A stretch of 64,000 nucleotides of DNA from Streptomyces calvus (GCF_006782915.1 NZ_VCNP01000004.1:124001-188000), one strand, 5' to 3'; numbered from the stretch's first letter, positions 18,916 to 28,705 are shown. Notes: generated by a model not told the origin, from the letters alone. Program-made: numbers and translations.

Positions 18916-19395
18916 TCAGCCTTGGATGATGCGTTGCACGCCGGTGATGCCCTCACGCGTGCCGATGACGACCAGCACGTCTCCGACGTGCAGGCGCTGG
19001 GCAGGCCCGGGTGAGGCGATGACGTCCTCACCTCGGACCACGGCCACGATCGACGCGCCGGTACGGGTCCGGGCCCGGGTTTCGCCCAGTGGCCGTCCGG
19101 CGCACGGGCTGCCGGGGCCGACCTCCACTCGTCCGGCGTCCAAGCCGGGGACCTCGCGCGTCAAGTCGGCGAAACGCTCGGCGATGCGCGGGGCGCCGAG
19201 GATCTCGGCGAGAGCGTCCGCTTCGCCCCCGGTGAGCCGCAGCACCGGATGGGCCTCGTCGGGGTCGTCCCGCGGGTAGACCACCAACTCGAACTCCCCC
19301 GAGCGCTGGGCGACGACACCGATCCGGTGGCCCTCGTGGTTCACGAACTCGTAGCGCAGTCCCACTCCGGGCAGCAGCACCTCGTTGACGTCCAT
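18916..19395 (-). CDS. KhtT-like TrkA-C regulatory subunit, copy 1
   Basis: A 159-aa soluble protein. The N-terminal half (MDVNEVLLPGVGLRYEFVNHEGHRIGVV) resembles the KhtT N-domain. The C-terminal half (about residues 75-159) is a TrkA-C/RCK-C nucleotide-binding domain ending VGDVLVVIGTREGITGVQRIIQG. In Bacillus, KhtT gates the KhtU antiporter in response to nucleotides and pH. Here it is directly upstream of the antiporter (3-nt spacing) and has GAGGAAGG upstream. It is nearly identical in layout to the copy at 28706-29185. Confidence 0.87.
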   Translation of the reverse strand: MDVNEVLLPGVGLRYEFVNHEGHRIGVVAQRSGEFELVVYPRDDPDEAHPVLRLTGGEADALAEILGAPRIAERFADLTREVPGLDAGRVEVGPGSPCAGRPLGETRARTRTGASIVAVVRGEDVIASPGPAQRLHVGDVLVVIGTREGITGVQRIIQG

Positions 19396-19692
19396 ACGCG
19401 TTACCTTCCTCGCTGTGACTCATCTGTTCTGTCCGCTCATCGGCGACCACCCGCGTCGACCCGCCGTAGCCGTCCAGAGGCTCCGTGGCACGTGCTGAGG
19501 GAGACCGGGCGCGCTCACCCAGCCTCCCTTCCAGACGGACCAAGATCCTGCTCTGGTGCGTGCCCGGGGCCCTCGACGCTCTGCTCGTCATCACGCGCCG
19601 GCCGACGGGGGACGGCCCGCGCGGCACACCGGTAGGCCCGCGGACGTGCTGGTGGGGCGGGTCCTTGGGGGGGCCCGCCCGACCTGTCGTGT

Positions 19693-20322
19693 TCAGCGCA
19701 GCCACGCGTGGTCGCGGACGATCGGGAGCCGGGCCCCCCACCGGCCCAGCCCCAGCGCGTCACCGGCCGAGACCGCGGCCAGCGCGATCAGCACCACCGC
19801 GTACACCACGTGGTAGTCGGCGAACGGGTTCGTCGACATGCTCGCCGACCCGTCCGACAGGTGCTTGGCCGGCGGCCACTCCGCCACCCACATCAACGCC
19901 TTCATCCCCGTCCCCGCCAGCGCCGCCAGACGCAGCGCCCCCCCCGCGGTCAGGGCCAGCCCGATCCCCAGCAGCCCCAGCATGAACAGCCAGTCCGTCC
20001 ACGCCGCCCCGGCCCACGCGTGGAACGTCGACTCCATCGGACCGACCGCGACGTGCCCCAGGAAACCCTCCGTGGGCGAACCCCCGTCGACCCAGCCCTT
20101 GCCGGACGCGGTGGCGTAGCCGAACCCGAACGTCTTGTCGAGGAACGCCCACAGGAAGACGAACCCCATCCGCACCCGCGCCGAGGCGAAGACGTAGGCC
20201 CGTGCGGGGAGCGTGCCGGCCTCCACCGACACAGCCGTCTCCGGCGCGGAAACGGCGCGGGGGCTGCGGAACGACGGCAGATGGAAACCCGAACTGCGGT
20301 GCGTGGACTGGTGCACGGCCAT
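19693..20322 (-). CDS. DoxX-like integral membrane protein
   Basis: A 209-aa protein with a roughly 50-residue polar N-terminus and about four hydrophobic segments: ARVRMGFVFLWAFLDKTFGFG, WLFMLGLLGIGLALTAGGALRLAALAG, MKALMWVAEW and VYAVVLIALAAVSAGDAL. This fits the DoxX/thiosulfate:quinone oxidoreductase-like membrane family, but catalysis is unproven. The start at 20322 is set by AAGGAGG. It is a single leftward gene downstream of a USP, with a strong hairpin and a palindrome at 20445-20458 in its promoter region. A role at the respiratory membrane under low oxygen is a guess. Confidence 0.75.
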   Translation of the reverse strand: MAVHQSTHRSSGFHLPSFRSPRAVSAPETAVSVEAGTLPARAYVFASARVRMGFVFLWAFLDKTFGFGYATASGKGWVDGGSPTEGFLGHVAVGPMESTFHAWAGAAWTDWLFMLGLLGIGLALTAGGALRLAALAGTGMKALMWVAEWPPAKHLSDGSASMSTNPFADYHVVYAVVLIALAAVSAGDALGLGRWGARLPIVRDHAWLR

Positions 20323-20444
20323 GACAGTGCCTCCTTCAGGGAAGATCCGGCTGGCTCCTGACACCACTCACTCTCCCGGCCCCCCCCACCGCGCATCCGA
20401 CGCCGAAGGCCCACACCCAAGGGACTCAACAGCCCCAGTCCACA

Positions 20445-20458
20445 GGGCCCTTCGGCCA
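20445..20458. promoter_or_regulatory. Putative DevR/OsdR-type palindrome upstream of the DoxX-like gene
   Basis: GGGCC-CTTC-GGCCA, about 125 bp upstream of the DoxX-like start. A looser GGGACT..AGCCCC repeat at about 20421-20435 lies closer to the gene. Confidence 0.4.
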
Positions 20459-20473
20459 CCCCCGGCGATGAAA

Positions 20474-20523
20474 CAGCCCGCCTGTACGCGGCGGGGTCTC
20501 ACGCATCGCGTACAGGCGGGCTG
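20474..20523 (-). terminator. Long perfect hairpin after the USP gene
   Basis: CAGCCCGCCTGTACGCG (20474-20490) and CGCGTACAGGCGGGCTG (20507-20523) form a perfect 17-bp inverted repeat around a 16-nt loop. It lies about 60 nt past the stop of the leftward USP gene and before the next promoter, so a terminator is the simplest reading. Confidence 0.75.
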
Positions 20524-20583
20524 AGGATCGGACAGGGGGAGGTCTCCCTCGTTGCGTTCGCTGGCCTGGGCAGTCCTTCTCGG

Positions 20584-21504
20584 TCAGTCGTGCGAGATCA
20601 CCGCCACCGGAGCGACGGCATGATGCAGCAGTGCCTGGGTCACCGGCCCGATATGAGCGCCGACCGCCGCCCGACGGTTCTGCCTGCCCACCACCACGAG
20701 GGCGGCGTCGTAGGAGGCGTCGACCAGGTGGCGCCCGGCACTACCGATCGTGGCCTGCGCGTGAACCTTCACGGCGGGGTACCTGTCCTGCCACGGTCGC
20801 AGGACGTCGGACAGTTCGCTCCGTACCTGCTTGACCATGCCGTCGTTCAGGTCGGGCATGAGCGCGCCGCCGTAGTAGTAGGGCGGCAGCGTCCAGCCGT
20901 GAATGATCCGTAGGCGTGCGGCGCGCCGTGAAGCCGCGTCGAACGCGAAGTCGATCACCGCGTCATTGGGCTTGTGCAGGTCCAGGCCCAGGACGACGTC
21001 ACGGTGGCCGGAGACGGCGGAGACCTCGCGTGCCGAGGTCTCCGGCGTCGCCTCTCCTTCGCCGTGCTCGGCAGCACGGACGAGGACGACGGGCCGCTCG
21101 CACGAGGCCAGGACGGCATGGGAGACGGAACCGAGCAGGTATCCCGCCGCCTTGCCCAGTCCGCGGGAGCCCAGTACCAGCAGCTCGGCTTCCTCGGCGG
21201 CCTTCAGCAGAGCCGGGACGGGCAGACCGGGGATCTCGTCCGTGTCGATCCGCAGCCCGGGGCGGGTCTCGCCGACGCGGGAGCGCGCCTGGGCCAGCAG
21301 GTGCTGTGCCGATGCCCGCTGGAGGTCGCTCGGCGGCACCGGCACGCCGATTCCGGTCGCAGGTGCGAAGGCAGGGGCTTGCCACTCCCACGCGGTCACG
21401 AGCCTCAGAGGCAGGTCCCTGAGCTGTGCCTCGTGCGCGGCCCAGTCCGCGGCAGCCAGGCTCGCCGGCGAGCCGTCCAGTCCGACGGTGATGGTGCGGG
21501 TCAT
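20584..21504 (-). CDS. Tandem-domain universal stress protein
   Basis: A 306-aa two-domain UspA protein. Domain 1 starts MTRTITVGLDGSPASLAAADWA and has the nucleotide-loop stretch VLGSRGLGKAAGYLLGSVSHAV. Domain 2 ends with VVVGRQNRRAAVGAHIGPVTQALLHHAVAPVAVISHD; its loop is altered relative to the usual GxRGxGG form, so ATP binding may be confined to domain 1. AAGGAGG precedes the ATG. It follows the arginine deiminase operon on the same strand but has its own palindrome at 21559-21573, so separate control is likely. A strong hairpin ends it. Confidence 0.9.
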   Translation of the reverse strand: MTRTITVGLDGSPASLAAADWAAHEAQLRDLPLRLVTAWEWQAPAFAPATGIGVPVPPSDLQRASAQHLLAQARSRVGETRPGLRIDTDEIPGLPVPALLKAAEEAELLVLGSRGLGKAAGYLLGSVSHAVLASCERPVVLVRAAEHGEGEATPETSAREVSAVSGHRDVVLGLDLHKPNDAVIDFAFDAASRRAARLRIIHGWTLPPYYYGGALMPDLNDGMVKQVRSELSDVLRPWQDRYPAVKVHAQATIGSAGRHLVDASYDAALVVVGRQNRRAAVGAHIGPVTQALLHHAVAPVAVISHD

Positions 21505-21558
21505 GGAAATCCTCCTTCAGGCTGCTTCGAGTCTTGGTCCCGTCAGGCGGTGACAGCA

Positions 21559-21573
21559 GGGGCCACTGGTCCT
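21559..21573. promoter_or_regulatory. Putative DevR/OsdR-type palindrome upstream of a USP gene
   Basis: GGGGCC-ACT-GGTCCT, about 55 bp upstream of the USP start and between it and the arcC stop. Confidence 0.4.
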
Positions 21574-21629
21574 TGGCCAGGAGCCGACCGTCCCGGAATC
21601 CGACTCTCCGGTGCGCCGCCTGCTGCTTG

Positions 21630-22553
21630 TCATCCGATGGGGAGTTCGGGTCGTACGAGCGTCCCCGATGTTCCGTGGGCGATGGCGTACGCGGCGTCGA
21701 GGGCTCCGATCGCGGCCAGGCCACCGGTCCGTTCCACGAACCGGGCAGCGGCCTCGGCCTTGGGCTTCATCGAACCCTCGGGGAAGGCGCTGTCCCGAAG
21801 TTGCGCGGGGGTCACGTCGAGCACGGGCTGCTGGCGAGGCGTGCCGAAGTCGGCGTACACGTTCGGGACGTCAGTGAGGATGAGCAGGAGATCGGCCTTG
21901 AGTTCCTCGGCCAGGAGAGCGGCGGTGAAGTCCTTGTCGACGACGGCTTCGACTCCGGTCAGCGCCCCGGTGTCGTGATCGGCCGTGACGGGGACGCCTC
22001 CGCCGCCGGCGCAGACGACCAGTGTGCCGCTGCTCAGCAGTGCGTGGACGGTGTCCGTCTCCACGATGGCCTCGGGCGCTGGGGACGGGACGACGCGGCG
22101 CCATCCCGTGGTGTCCTTGGCGATGTGCCAGCCGCGCTTGCGGGCGAGGACGTGCGCCACCTCCCGTGAGTAGACCTGGCCGACGAACTTGGTGGGCCGC
22201 GCGAAGGCCGGGTCGCCCGCACGGACCACGGTGTGGGTGACGAGCGCGGCGACCTGCCGTCCGGGGAGGGCGGCGCGCAGTGCCCGCGCGAGCAACGACC
22301 CGATCATGCCCTGCGTCTGAGCACCCAGGACGTCCAGCGGGTAGGGAGTGGACAGGGCGGGATCGGCGGCGCTTTCGACGGCCAGTAGGCCGATCTGGGG
22401 GCCGTTGCCGTGCGTGATGACGAGTTCGTTGTCACGGGCGAGTGCGGCGAGGGCGGTGACGGCCCTGTCGATGTTGGCCTGCTGCACCGCGGCGTCGGGG
22501 CGTTCGCCCCGGTGCAGCAGGGCGTTGCCGCCGAGGGCGACGACGATGCGCAT
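21630..22553 (-). CDS. arcC: Carbamate kinase
   Basis: A 307-aa amino acid kinase family enzyme making ATP and carbamate (then NH3 + CO2) from carbamoyl phosphate and ADP. Recognised by MRIVVALGGNALLHRGE at the start, NELVITHGNGPQIGLLA near residue 45, the PPTKFVGQVYS-like segment (here RPTKFVGQVYSREVA) and CAGGGGVPV near residue 200. Length is normal. It is the last gene of the arc operon; its ATG is 3 nt after the OTC stop. It is the energy-yielding step of arginine fermentation. Confidence 0.95.
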   Translation of the reverse strand: MRIVVALGGNALLHRGERPDAAVQQANIDRAVTALAALARDNELVITHGNGPQIGLLAVESAADPALSTPYPLDVLGAQTQGMIGSLLARALRAALPGRQVAALVTHTVVRAGDPAFARPTKFVGQVYSREVAHVLARKRGWHIAKDTTGWRRVVPSPAPEAIVETDTVHALLSSGTLVVCAGGGGVPVTADHDTGALTGVEAVVDKDFTAALLAEELKADLLLILTDVPNVYADFGTPRQQPVLDVTPAQLRDSAFPEGSMKPKAEAAARFVERTGGLAAIGALDAAYAIAHGTSGTLVRPELPIG

Positions 22554-22556
22554 GGT

Positions 22557-23558
22557 TCAGTCCTCCAGGGTGGCGACGAGTACGGCCTTGATGGTGTGCA
22601 GCCGGTTCTCGGCCTGGTCGAAGACAAGGGAGGCGGGCGAGGAGAAGACGTCGTCGGTGACTTCGAGGCCGTCCAGTCCGTAGGTGTCGAAGAGTTGCCT
22701 GCCCAGACGGGTGCTGCGGTCGTGGAGTGACGGCAGGCAGTGCATGAACCTGGCGTCCGGGTTGCCGGTGGCCGCCATCGTCCTGTCGTCGACGCGGTAG
22801 GGCAGCAGCAACTCGACGCGCTCCCGCCAGGTCTCCGCCGGCTCCCCCATGGACACCCATACGTCGGTGTGGAGGAAGTCGGCGCGGTGGACGGCTTCCT
22901 CCACGTCCTGGGTCAGGGTGATGCGGGCCCCGCTGCGGGCGGCGAGGGAGCGGCAGGCCGCGACGAGGCCGGGTTCGGGCCACAGTGCTCCGGGGGCGGC
23001 GATCCGTACGTCCATACCGAGCAGGGCTCCCATGGACAGCAGGGAGTTGCCCATGTTGTTGCGGGCGTCCCCGAGGTAGCAGTAGCTGATCTCCGCCAGT
23101 GGTTTCGGGCTGTGCTCGCGCATGGTGAAGACGTCGCACAGGCTCTGGGTCGGATGTGCGGTGTCGGTCAGTCCGTTGTACACGGGCACGCCCGCGTGGG
23201 CGGCGAGGTCGGTGACGGTCGACTGGGCGGAACCCCGGTATTCGATGCCGTCGAACATGCGGCCGAGGACGCGGGCGGTGTCGGCGACGGACTCCTTGGT
23301 GCCGACATGGGTGTCGCCGGGACCAAGGTAGGTGGTGGCGGCGCCCTGGTCGGCGGCGGCGGCCTCGAAGGCGCAGCGGGTGCGGGTGGAGGTCTTCTCG
23401 AAGACCAGGGCCAGGTGCTTTCCGGTCAGGCGGGGCCGTTCGGTGCCGGCGCGCCTGGCTTTCTTCAGTTCTTCGGTGAGGTCGAGGAGGTGGTGGATCT
23501 GTTCGGCGGTGAAGTTGAGTTCGCTCAGGTAGGAGCGGCCTCGCAGGTCGACGGTCAT
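22557..23558 (-). CDS. arcB: Ornithine carbamoyltransferase (catabolic context)
   Basis: A 333-aa enzyme; here it would phosphorolyse citrulline to ornithine and carbamoyl phosphate. The carbamoyl-phosphate motif is [13 protein letters not shown] near residue 53, with [11 protein letters not shown] near 130 and HCLPSLHD near 270. The usual motif is HCLPAFH, so the sequence is slightly divergent. The ATG at 23558 is chosen for GAGGAA upstream; the frame is open further upstream but that overlaps the deiminase. It lies 23 nt after arcA and 3 nt before arcC. The operon context favours arcB over the biosynthetic argF. Confidence 0.94.
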   Translation of the reverse strand: MTVDLRGRSYLSELNFTAEQIHHLLDLTEELKKARRAGTERPRLTGKHLALVFEKTSTRTRCAFEAAAADQGAATTYLGPGDTHVGTKESVADTARVLGRMFDGIEYRGSAQSTVTDLAAHAGVPVYNGLTDTAHPTQSLCDVFTMREHSPKPLAEISYCYLGDARNNMGNSLLSMGALLGMDVRIAAPGALWPEPGLVAACRSLAARSGARITLTQDVEEAVHRADFLHTDVWVSMGEPAETWRERVELLLPYRVDDRTMAATGNPDARFMHCLPSLHDRSTRLGRQLFDTYGLDGLEVTDDVFSSPASLVFDQAENRLHTIKAVLVATLED

Positions 23559-23581
23559 GACGGTTCCTCGCAGTGGTGCGG

Positions 23582-24796
23582 TCAGGTGACGGGGTCGCGT
23601 TCGATCGGGCAGCTCATGCAGCGCGGTCCGCCCCGGCCGCGGCCGAGTTCGGCACCGGCGATGGTGACGATCTCGATGCCCTGCTTGCGCAGGTAGGTGT
23701 TGGTGGTGACGTTGCGCTCGTAGCCGACGACCACCCCGGGGGACAGCGCCAGGAAGTTGCTGCCGTCGTCCCACTGTTCGCGCTCGGCGTTGCGGAGGTC
23801 CTGCGGCGCGGACAGCATGCGCACCTTGTCGAGTTCGAGCGCTTCGGCCAGCGCGGTGGCCAGGTCGGAGTTCGGAGTGACGGCGAAGCCGGCCTCGTGC
23901 CGTCCACTGGGCATCAGGGTCCACGAGCGCAGGGAGTCGGCGAGACCCGGGTAGAGGACGAAGGTGTCCCGGTCCACCATGGTCAGCACCGTGTCGAGGT
24001 GCATGTAGGCCCGCTCGGACGGTAGTTGGACCGCGATCAGCCGACTGGCGGTGTGCTCGGCGAAGAGGCGGGCGGCAAGGTTCTCCACGGCCTGCGCGGT
24101 GGTCCGCTCCCCCATGCCGACCATCACGGCGCCGTTGCCGACGACATGGACGTCTCCGCCCTCCAGGGTGCCCACCGGTCCGTCGAGGAGCGGTGCCGGA
24201 GCGGCCCCGGCGAACATCGGGTGGAACCGGTAGACGGCCTCGGCGTGCAGGCTCTCGCGCCGCCGGGCGGGCTTGGCCATGGGGTTGACCGACAGCCGGT
24301 CGTAGATCCAGCAGGAGTTGTCCCTCGGGAAAAGGTGGTTGGGCAGGGGTGCCAGGGCGAATTCCTCGGTGCCCAACGCGTTCCACATCAGACTGTGCGG
24401 AGCGGTGAGCGGGAGGTCGTTCTTGAGCAGTCCGCCGATGAGGTACCCGGCGAGGGTCTCGCCGTCCAGATCGGAGCAGAAGGCGCGGACCGGGTCGGTC
24501 AGGGCGGAACCTACGGTGGCCGGGGTGACGATCCGGTCCAGCAGCCAGTCCCGCGCCCCGGGGACGTCGAGGGTGTGCGCCAGCAGATCGGCGAAGTAGT
24601 GCACGCGTGCCCCGTGGTCGCGCAGGACCTGGGCGAAGGCGTCGTGCTCCTCGCGGGCCCGCTTGGCCCACAGGATGTCGTCGAAGAGGAGCGCGTCGAC
24701 GTTGCGCGGGGTCAGGCGGGACAGCTCCAGGCCCGGACGGTGAAGGATCACCTGGCGGAGGCGGCCGGTCTCGGAGTCGACGTGGAAGGTGTTCAC
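23582..24796 (-). CDS. arcA: Arginine deiminase
   Basis: A 404-aa guanidino-group hydrolase converting arginine to citrulline and ammonia. Motifs of the active site are [15 protein letters not shown] near residue 38, [23 protein letters not shown] near 215, and the C-terminal catalytic cysteine Cys393 in [16 protein letters not shown]. Length matches the family. It is the second gene of a leftward arcD-arcA-arcB-arcC operon, 33 nt after the permease. Ammonia release also buffers acid, fitting a fermenting cell. Confidence 0.96.
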   Translation of the reverse strand: MNTFHVDSETGRLRQVILHRPGLELSRLTPRNVDALLFDDILWAKRAREEHDAFAQVLRDHGARVHYFADLLAHTLDVPGARDWLLDRIVTPATVGSALTDPVRAFCSDLDGETLAGYLIGGLLKNDLPLTAPHSLMWNALGTEEFALAPLPNHLFPRDNSCWIYDRLSVNPMAKPARRRESLHAEAVYRFHPMFAGAAPAPLLDGPVGTLEGGDVHVVGNGAVMVGMGERTTAQAVENLAARLFAEHTASRLIAVQLPSERAYMHLDTVLTMVDRDTFVLYPGLADSLRSWTLMPSGRHEAGFAVTPNSDLATALAEALELDKVRMLSAPQDLRNAEREQWDDGSNFLALSPGVVVGYERNVTTNTYLRKQGIEIVTIAGAELGRGRGGPRCMSCPIERDPVT

Positions 24797-24829
24797 GGGA
24801 TGTCCTTCGGTGGGATGGGCCGCGGTCGG

Positions 24830-26296
24830 TCAGTCGTGGTGGCGCAGGGGAGCCCTGCCGCGGCTGCGGGGGATGACGGCCCGCCGTCCGGACGGGCTCT
24901 GCGGCGTCTCGGGGGCACGCGCGTCAGGCGCCGCGGACCCGGCCGGCCCGGGCCGCGCGGACACGTCGTCGTCGCGCTTGAGCCAGACGTAGACCGGGAG
25001 GCCGAGGAGCAGGACGAAGAGCCCGTAGTAGACGGTCTGGTAGCCGCTGCCCTGGATTGACCAGTAGGAGAAGCCCATGGCGAGCACCGCGACGGTGGCG
25101 TCCCGGGCCAGTGCCCGCCGGTCCAGGCGTGCGCGGCCGTGCACCAGAAGCCAGTACAGCTGGGCGGCGGCGGAGAACAGGTAGGGGATCACCGCGGTCA
25201 GCACGCTCAGCAGCACGATCCTGGTGAAGACGTCGTCGAAGCGGGTGTAGCTGAAGACGGTGATCAGTGAGGCCAGCACGGTCGAGGCCACGATGCCGAA
25301 CACCGGGACGTCCTTGTCGCCGCGCAGCCTCGCGAAGGCTGCGGGGAAGAGTCCGTCGCGGGCTGCCGCGTAGGGCATCTCCGCGCACAGCATGGTCCAG
25401 CCGTTCAGGGCACCGATGCCGGAGACGATGGCGGCCACGGCGACGGCGTCACCGGCCCAGGTGCCACCCATGATGTTGTTCGCGGCGTCGGTGAACGGCG
25501 CGGAGGACGTCAGGAGTTCACCATGGGAGACGGTGCCGAACACGGCGAGGGTGCCGAGGAGGTAGATGACGGCGCAGGCGAGCGTGCCGTACACGGTGGC
25601 GCGCGGCACGTTGCGGGCGGGCTCGCGGACCCGGCTCGCGACCACGGAGGCGGCCTCCAGGCCGAGGTAGCTGAACAGGGCGATGGCTCCGGCGGCGGAG
25701 ATCGCGCCTAGCGCGGAGCCGCCACTGGCGTTGAAGGCGCCGAAGTTGTCCGGATCGACGAACAGCAGCCCGAGGGTCGCCATGAAGAGCAGCGGCACGA
25801 ACTTCAGGACGATGGTGACCACCTGGAAGGCGCCGGTGTTGCGGACTCCGGTGAGGTTGACGGCGGCGGGTATCCACAGCCCTGTGAGCGCGATGAGTAC
25901 GGAGATCCAGGTCCGGTGGCCGGTGTTGACGAACACCTCGACGTAGCCGACCCAGGCCACCGCGATCGCCGCGTTTCCTGCCCAGGCGGTGATCCAGTAC
26001 GACCAGGCGTTGAGGAATCCGGCGAACTCCCCGAACGTCTCCCGGGCGTAGACATACGGTCCGCCACTGGCCGGTGTCCGCTTGGACAGCGCCCCGAACG
26101 TGCCGGCCAGCGCCAGCGCGCCCAGGGTGACGACGACGAACGCGACGAGCGAGATGGGTCCGTAGGGTGCCAGGGCCGACGGGAGCGCGAAGACGCCTGT
26201 GCCGATGATGCTGCCGATCACCAGGGCGGAGGTGGCGGGCAGACCGAGCGCCGCCGAGGGCCCTGCTCTGCCGCTGCTCCGTTTGGTCGAGGACAT
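24830..26296 (-). CDS. arcD: APC-family basic amino acid antiporter, likely arginine/ornithine
   Basis: A 488-aa membrane protein with about 12 hydrophobic segments. The family signature [22 protein letters not shown] is in the first segment, and [29 protein letters not shown] follows. This matches the basic amino acid/polyamine antiporter branch of the APC superfamily (AdiC/ArcD-like). As first gene of the arc operon it probably exchanges external arginine for ornithine. AAGGAG precedes the ATG. The promoter region is shared divergently with a USP gene and holds a palindrome at 26412-26426. Substrate is inferred from context. Confidence 0.88.
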   Translation of the reverse strand: MSSTKRSSGRAGPSAALGLPATSALVIGSIIGTGVFALPSALAPYGPISLVAFVVVTLGALALAGTFGALSKRTPASGGPYVYARETFGEFAGFLNAWSYWITAWAGNAAIAVAWVGYVEVFVNTGHRTWISVLIALTGLWIPAAVNLTGVRNTGAFQVVTIVLKFVPLLFMATLGLLFVDPDNFGAFNASGGSALGAISAAGAIALFSYLGLEAASVVASRVREPARNVPRATVYGTLACAVIYLLGTLAVFGTVSHGELLTSSAPFTDAANNIMGGTWAGDAVAVAAIVSGIGALNGWTMLCAEMPYAAARDGLFPAAFARLRGDKDVPVFGIVASTVLASLITVFSYTRFDDVFTRIVLLSVLTAVIPYLFSAAAQLYWLLVHGRARLDRRALARDATVAVLAMGFSYWSIQGSGYQTVYYGLFVLLLGLPVYVWLKRDDDVSARPGPAGSAAPDARAPETPQSPSGRRAVIPRSRGRAPLRHHD

Positions 26297-26640
26297 GGCT
26301 GTGCTCCTTGGGCTGGGCGCGGGAGCGCCGCGGAACGCTGGGAACGGGATCGTTCGTCACTGATCTTTCTGGTTGGGGCCGATCAGGGTGAACGGCCGCA
26401 CGTCCCGTGTTGGGCCCGTTGGTCCCGGCCGCATGTGTCCGTTCGGCCCGGCGTCGTCGGGCGGAACCGTCGTCCGCGTGGCGGCAACGGCCGTACGGGA
26501 CACCGCCGGTGGTCGCACATCTTCCGGGCCTGTGGGATGAGCCGGACGGCCCCCGGACGTGGCCTCCCCGGCCCATGCCGGCGGACGGTGTCCCGGGGGA
26601 GGCTGGCCGTGGAAACAGAAGGCCCGGACGAGGAGGCACG
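26297..26640. other. Divergent promoter region, arc operon and USP
   Basis: No gene is seen. The region is less GC-rich near 26355-26375 and carries a DevR-type palindrome at 26412-26426 plus a half-site, TTGGGGCCGATC, near 26373. Confidence 0.6.
26412..26426. promoter_or_regulatory. Putative DevR/OsdR-type palindrome between arcD and a USP gene
   Basis: GGGCCC-GTT-GGTCCC (one mismatch) lies 116 bp upstream of arcD and 215 bp upstream of the rightward USP. Confidence 0.5.
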
Positions 26641-27528
26641 GTGAGCGGTGTGGTGGTCGTCGGCGTGGACGGATCGGCGTCGAGTCTGACGGCGGTGGAG
26701 ACGGCGGCACGGGAGGCCCGACTGCGCGGGGCGGCGCTGCGCGTGGTGCACGCGTGGATGTGGCCCGCGATGCACGTGCCGCTGGGACCGTCGCCGATGG
26801 GCCCGCCGGAGGGCGGTCTGCGCGGCATGGTCGACCGTCTGGTGGCCGAGGCGGTGGAACGGGCGCGTGCGACGGCGCCGGACGTCGACGTCAGTCACGT
26901 CGTGGTGACCGGTGAACCGCTGACCGTGCTGGAGGCCCAGTCCCGTGCCGCCGAGCTGGTCGTGGTCGGCTCCCGCGGGATGGGCGGGTTCGTCGGCCTG
27001 CTGGTGGGCTCGACGGCGGTCCACCTGGCGGCGCACGGCCGGTGCCCGGTGCTGGTGGTGCGCGAGCAGCCGCAGGACGCCGGTCCGGTGGTGGTGGCCG
27101 TCGACGGCTCCACCGCGGGCGACAGGGCGGTGGAGTTCGCCTTCGCCGAGGCCGCGCTGCGCAAGGCGCCCCTTGTGGCGCTGCACGCCTACACGAACTG
27201 GAACGCCCCGCTGCCCTCACCGCAGGACCCGTCGGCGCCGGACGCGAACCCTCCGGGTGCGCTGGCCCGGGCCGAGGAGCGGCTGCTGGCCGAAGCGCTC
27301 GCCGGTCATCGGGAGCGCTGTCCCGACGTGGTGGTGGAGCACAGGACGGTGCACGGCGGCCCGCGCGAGACGCTGATCGAGGCGAGCCGCTCCGCTCAGC
27401 TGATGGTGGTAGGCGCCCGGGGCCGGGGCGGCTTCGCGGGTCTGCTGCTGGGGTCGGTCAGCCAGAGCCTCCTGCACCACGCGCACTGTCCGGTGACGGT
27501 GGTGCGGGGAGCGGACGGTTCTCACTGA
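26641..27528 (+). CDS. Tandem-domain universal stress protein
   Basis: A 295-aa two-domain UspA protein. Both domains keep the G-x2-G-x9-G[ST]-type ATP loop: VVGSRGMGGFVGLLVGSTAVHLAAH in domain 1 and VVGARGRGGFAGLLLGSVSQSLLHHAHCPVTVV in domain 2. The GTG start at 26641 follows GAGGAGG; the frame is open upstream without support. It diverges from the arc operon. Its last 71 bp overlap the 3' end of the oppositely oriented antiporter gene. It resembles the USP at 29470-30351, which suggests a local duplication. Confidence 0.9.
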   Translation: MSGVVVVGVDGSASSLTAVETAAREARLRGAALRVVHAWMWPAMHVPLGPSPMGPPEGGLRGMVDRLVAEAVERARATAPDVDVSHVVVTGEPLTVLEAQSRAAELVVVGSRGMGGFVGLLVGSTAVHLAAHGRCPVLVVREQPQDAGPVVVAVDGSTAGDRAVEFAFAEAALRKAPLVALHAYTNWNAPLPSPQDPSAPDANPPGALARAEERLLAEALAGHRERCPDVVVEHRTVHGGPRETLIEASRSAQLMVVGARGRGGFAGLLLGSVSQSLLHHAHCPVTVVRGADGSH

Positions 27529-28702
27529 GCACGCCTCGCCCACCGCCCGGCCGCGTCTTTCGGGGCGGTGCCGGGCGGGCGGGCGCGAGACGCGTGAGGA
27601 GGGGGCCGAACACGGCCAGGAGCATCACGTAGGTGGTGACGACGGCTCCGAGCCGGTCCTGCGTCGGGGCGGCGAGCCCGAGGATGACGACCGAGAACTC
27701 TCCGCGCGCGATGAGCGCCGTCCCGGCCCGCAGCCGGCCGCGTCGGCCCGCCCCCTCGCGGCGGGCGGCATACCATCCGGTGGCCACCTTGGTCGCGGCC
27801 GTGACCACGGCCAGAGCCAGTGCGGCAGGCAGCTCCGGCAGGAGGTCCCCGGGGGCCACGGACATACCGAGTGCCAGGAAGAACACCGCCGCGAACAGAT
27901 CGCGCAACGGGCCGAGGACGGTCCGGGCCCGGTCGGCGGCGGCGCCCGTCAGCGCGAGGCCGACCAGGAAGGCCCCGACGGCGGCCGAGACATGGACGAC
28001 CTCCGCCAGCGCGGCGACGATCAGCGTGACCCCGAGCAGCCTGAGCAGCACCTGCTCGGCGTCCGCGTGGGACACGACGCGGCCGACGTGGTGGCCCCAG
28101 CGGCCGGATGCGACGATCGCCGCGACCACGACGGCCGTGGCGGCCAGGACCGCCGTGAGCGCCTGCGCCCAGGTACCACCGGCGGTGACGACGACCAGCA
28201 GCGGCAGGTAGGCGGCCATGGCGAAGTCCTCCAGCACCAGTACCGACAACACCGCCGGAGTCTCTCGGTTTCCGAGTCTGCGCAGGTCACCGAGGAGGCG
28301 GGCGACGATGCCCGAGGAGGAGACGTAGGTGGCGCCCGCCAGCGCCAGGACGCCCGCCGCGTCCAGTCCGAGCAGCAGGCCCGCCCCGGCACCGGGCGCG
28401 GCGTTGAGGACGAGGTCGACGACGGCGGAGGACCGGTGCCGGCCGAGGCTGGCGGTGAACTCCCGCACCGTGAAGTCCAGACCGAGCGTCAGCAGCAGGA
28501 GGATCACACCGATCGCCGCGCCGGTGTCCACGAACTCGCGGGCGGCCGGCACCGGGGCGAGTCCGCCATCGCCCAGGGCGAGACCCGCCACCAGGTACAG
28601 CGGTACGGGTGACAGGGCGAAGCGCCGGGCGACCGCGCCGAGCAGGCTGAGCGCGGTCAGGATGATCCCCAGCTCCAGCAGCAGGGCGACGGGAATGTGC
28701 AC
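27458..28702 (-). CDS. CPA2-type monovalent cation/H+ antiporter (KhtU-like), copy 2
   Basis: A 414-aa antiporter, same length and largely the same sequence as the copy at 17668-18912 (for example the LSVLVLEDFAMAAYLPLL block and the VSAAVGAFLVGL block are shared). It has about 12 membrane segments and a variable Pro/Arg-rich tail. The GTG start is 3 nt after the TrkA-C gene stop. The 3' end overlaps the converging USP gene by 71 bp, unusual for unrelated transcripts and a possible site of antisense pairing. Confidence 0.9.
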   Translation of the reverse strand: MHIPVALLLELGIILTALSLLGAVARRFALSPVPLYLVAGLALGDGGLAPVPAAREFVDTGAAIGVILLLLTLGLDFTVREFTASLGRHRSSAVVDLVLNAAPGAGAGLLLGLDAAGVLALAGATYVSSSGIVARLLGDLRRLGNRETPAVLSVLVLEDFAMAAYLPLLVVVTAGGTWAQALTAVLAATAVVVAAIVASGRWGHHVGRVVSHADAEQVLLRLLGVTLIVAALAEVVHVSAAVGAFLVGLALTGAAADRARTVLGPLRDLFAAVFFLALGMSVAPGDLLPELPAALALAVVTAATKVATGWYAARREGAGRRGRLRAGTALIARGEFSVVILGLAAPTQDRLGAVVTTYVMLLAVFGPLLTRLAPARPAPPRKTRPGGGRGVLSENRPLPAPPSPDSARGAGGSG

Positions 28703-28705
28703 CGC

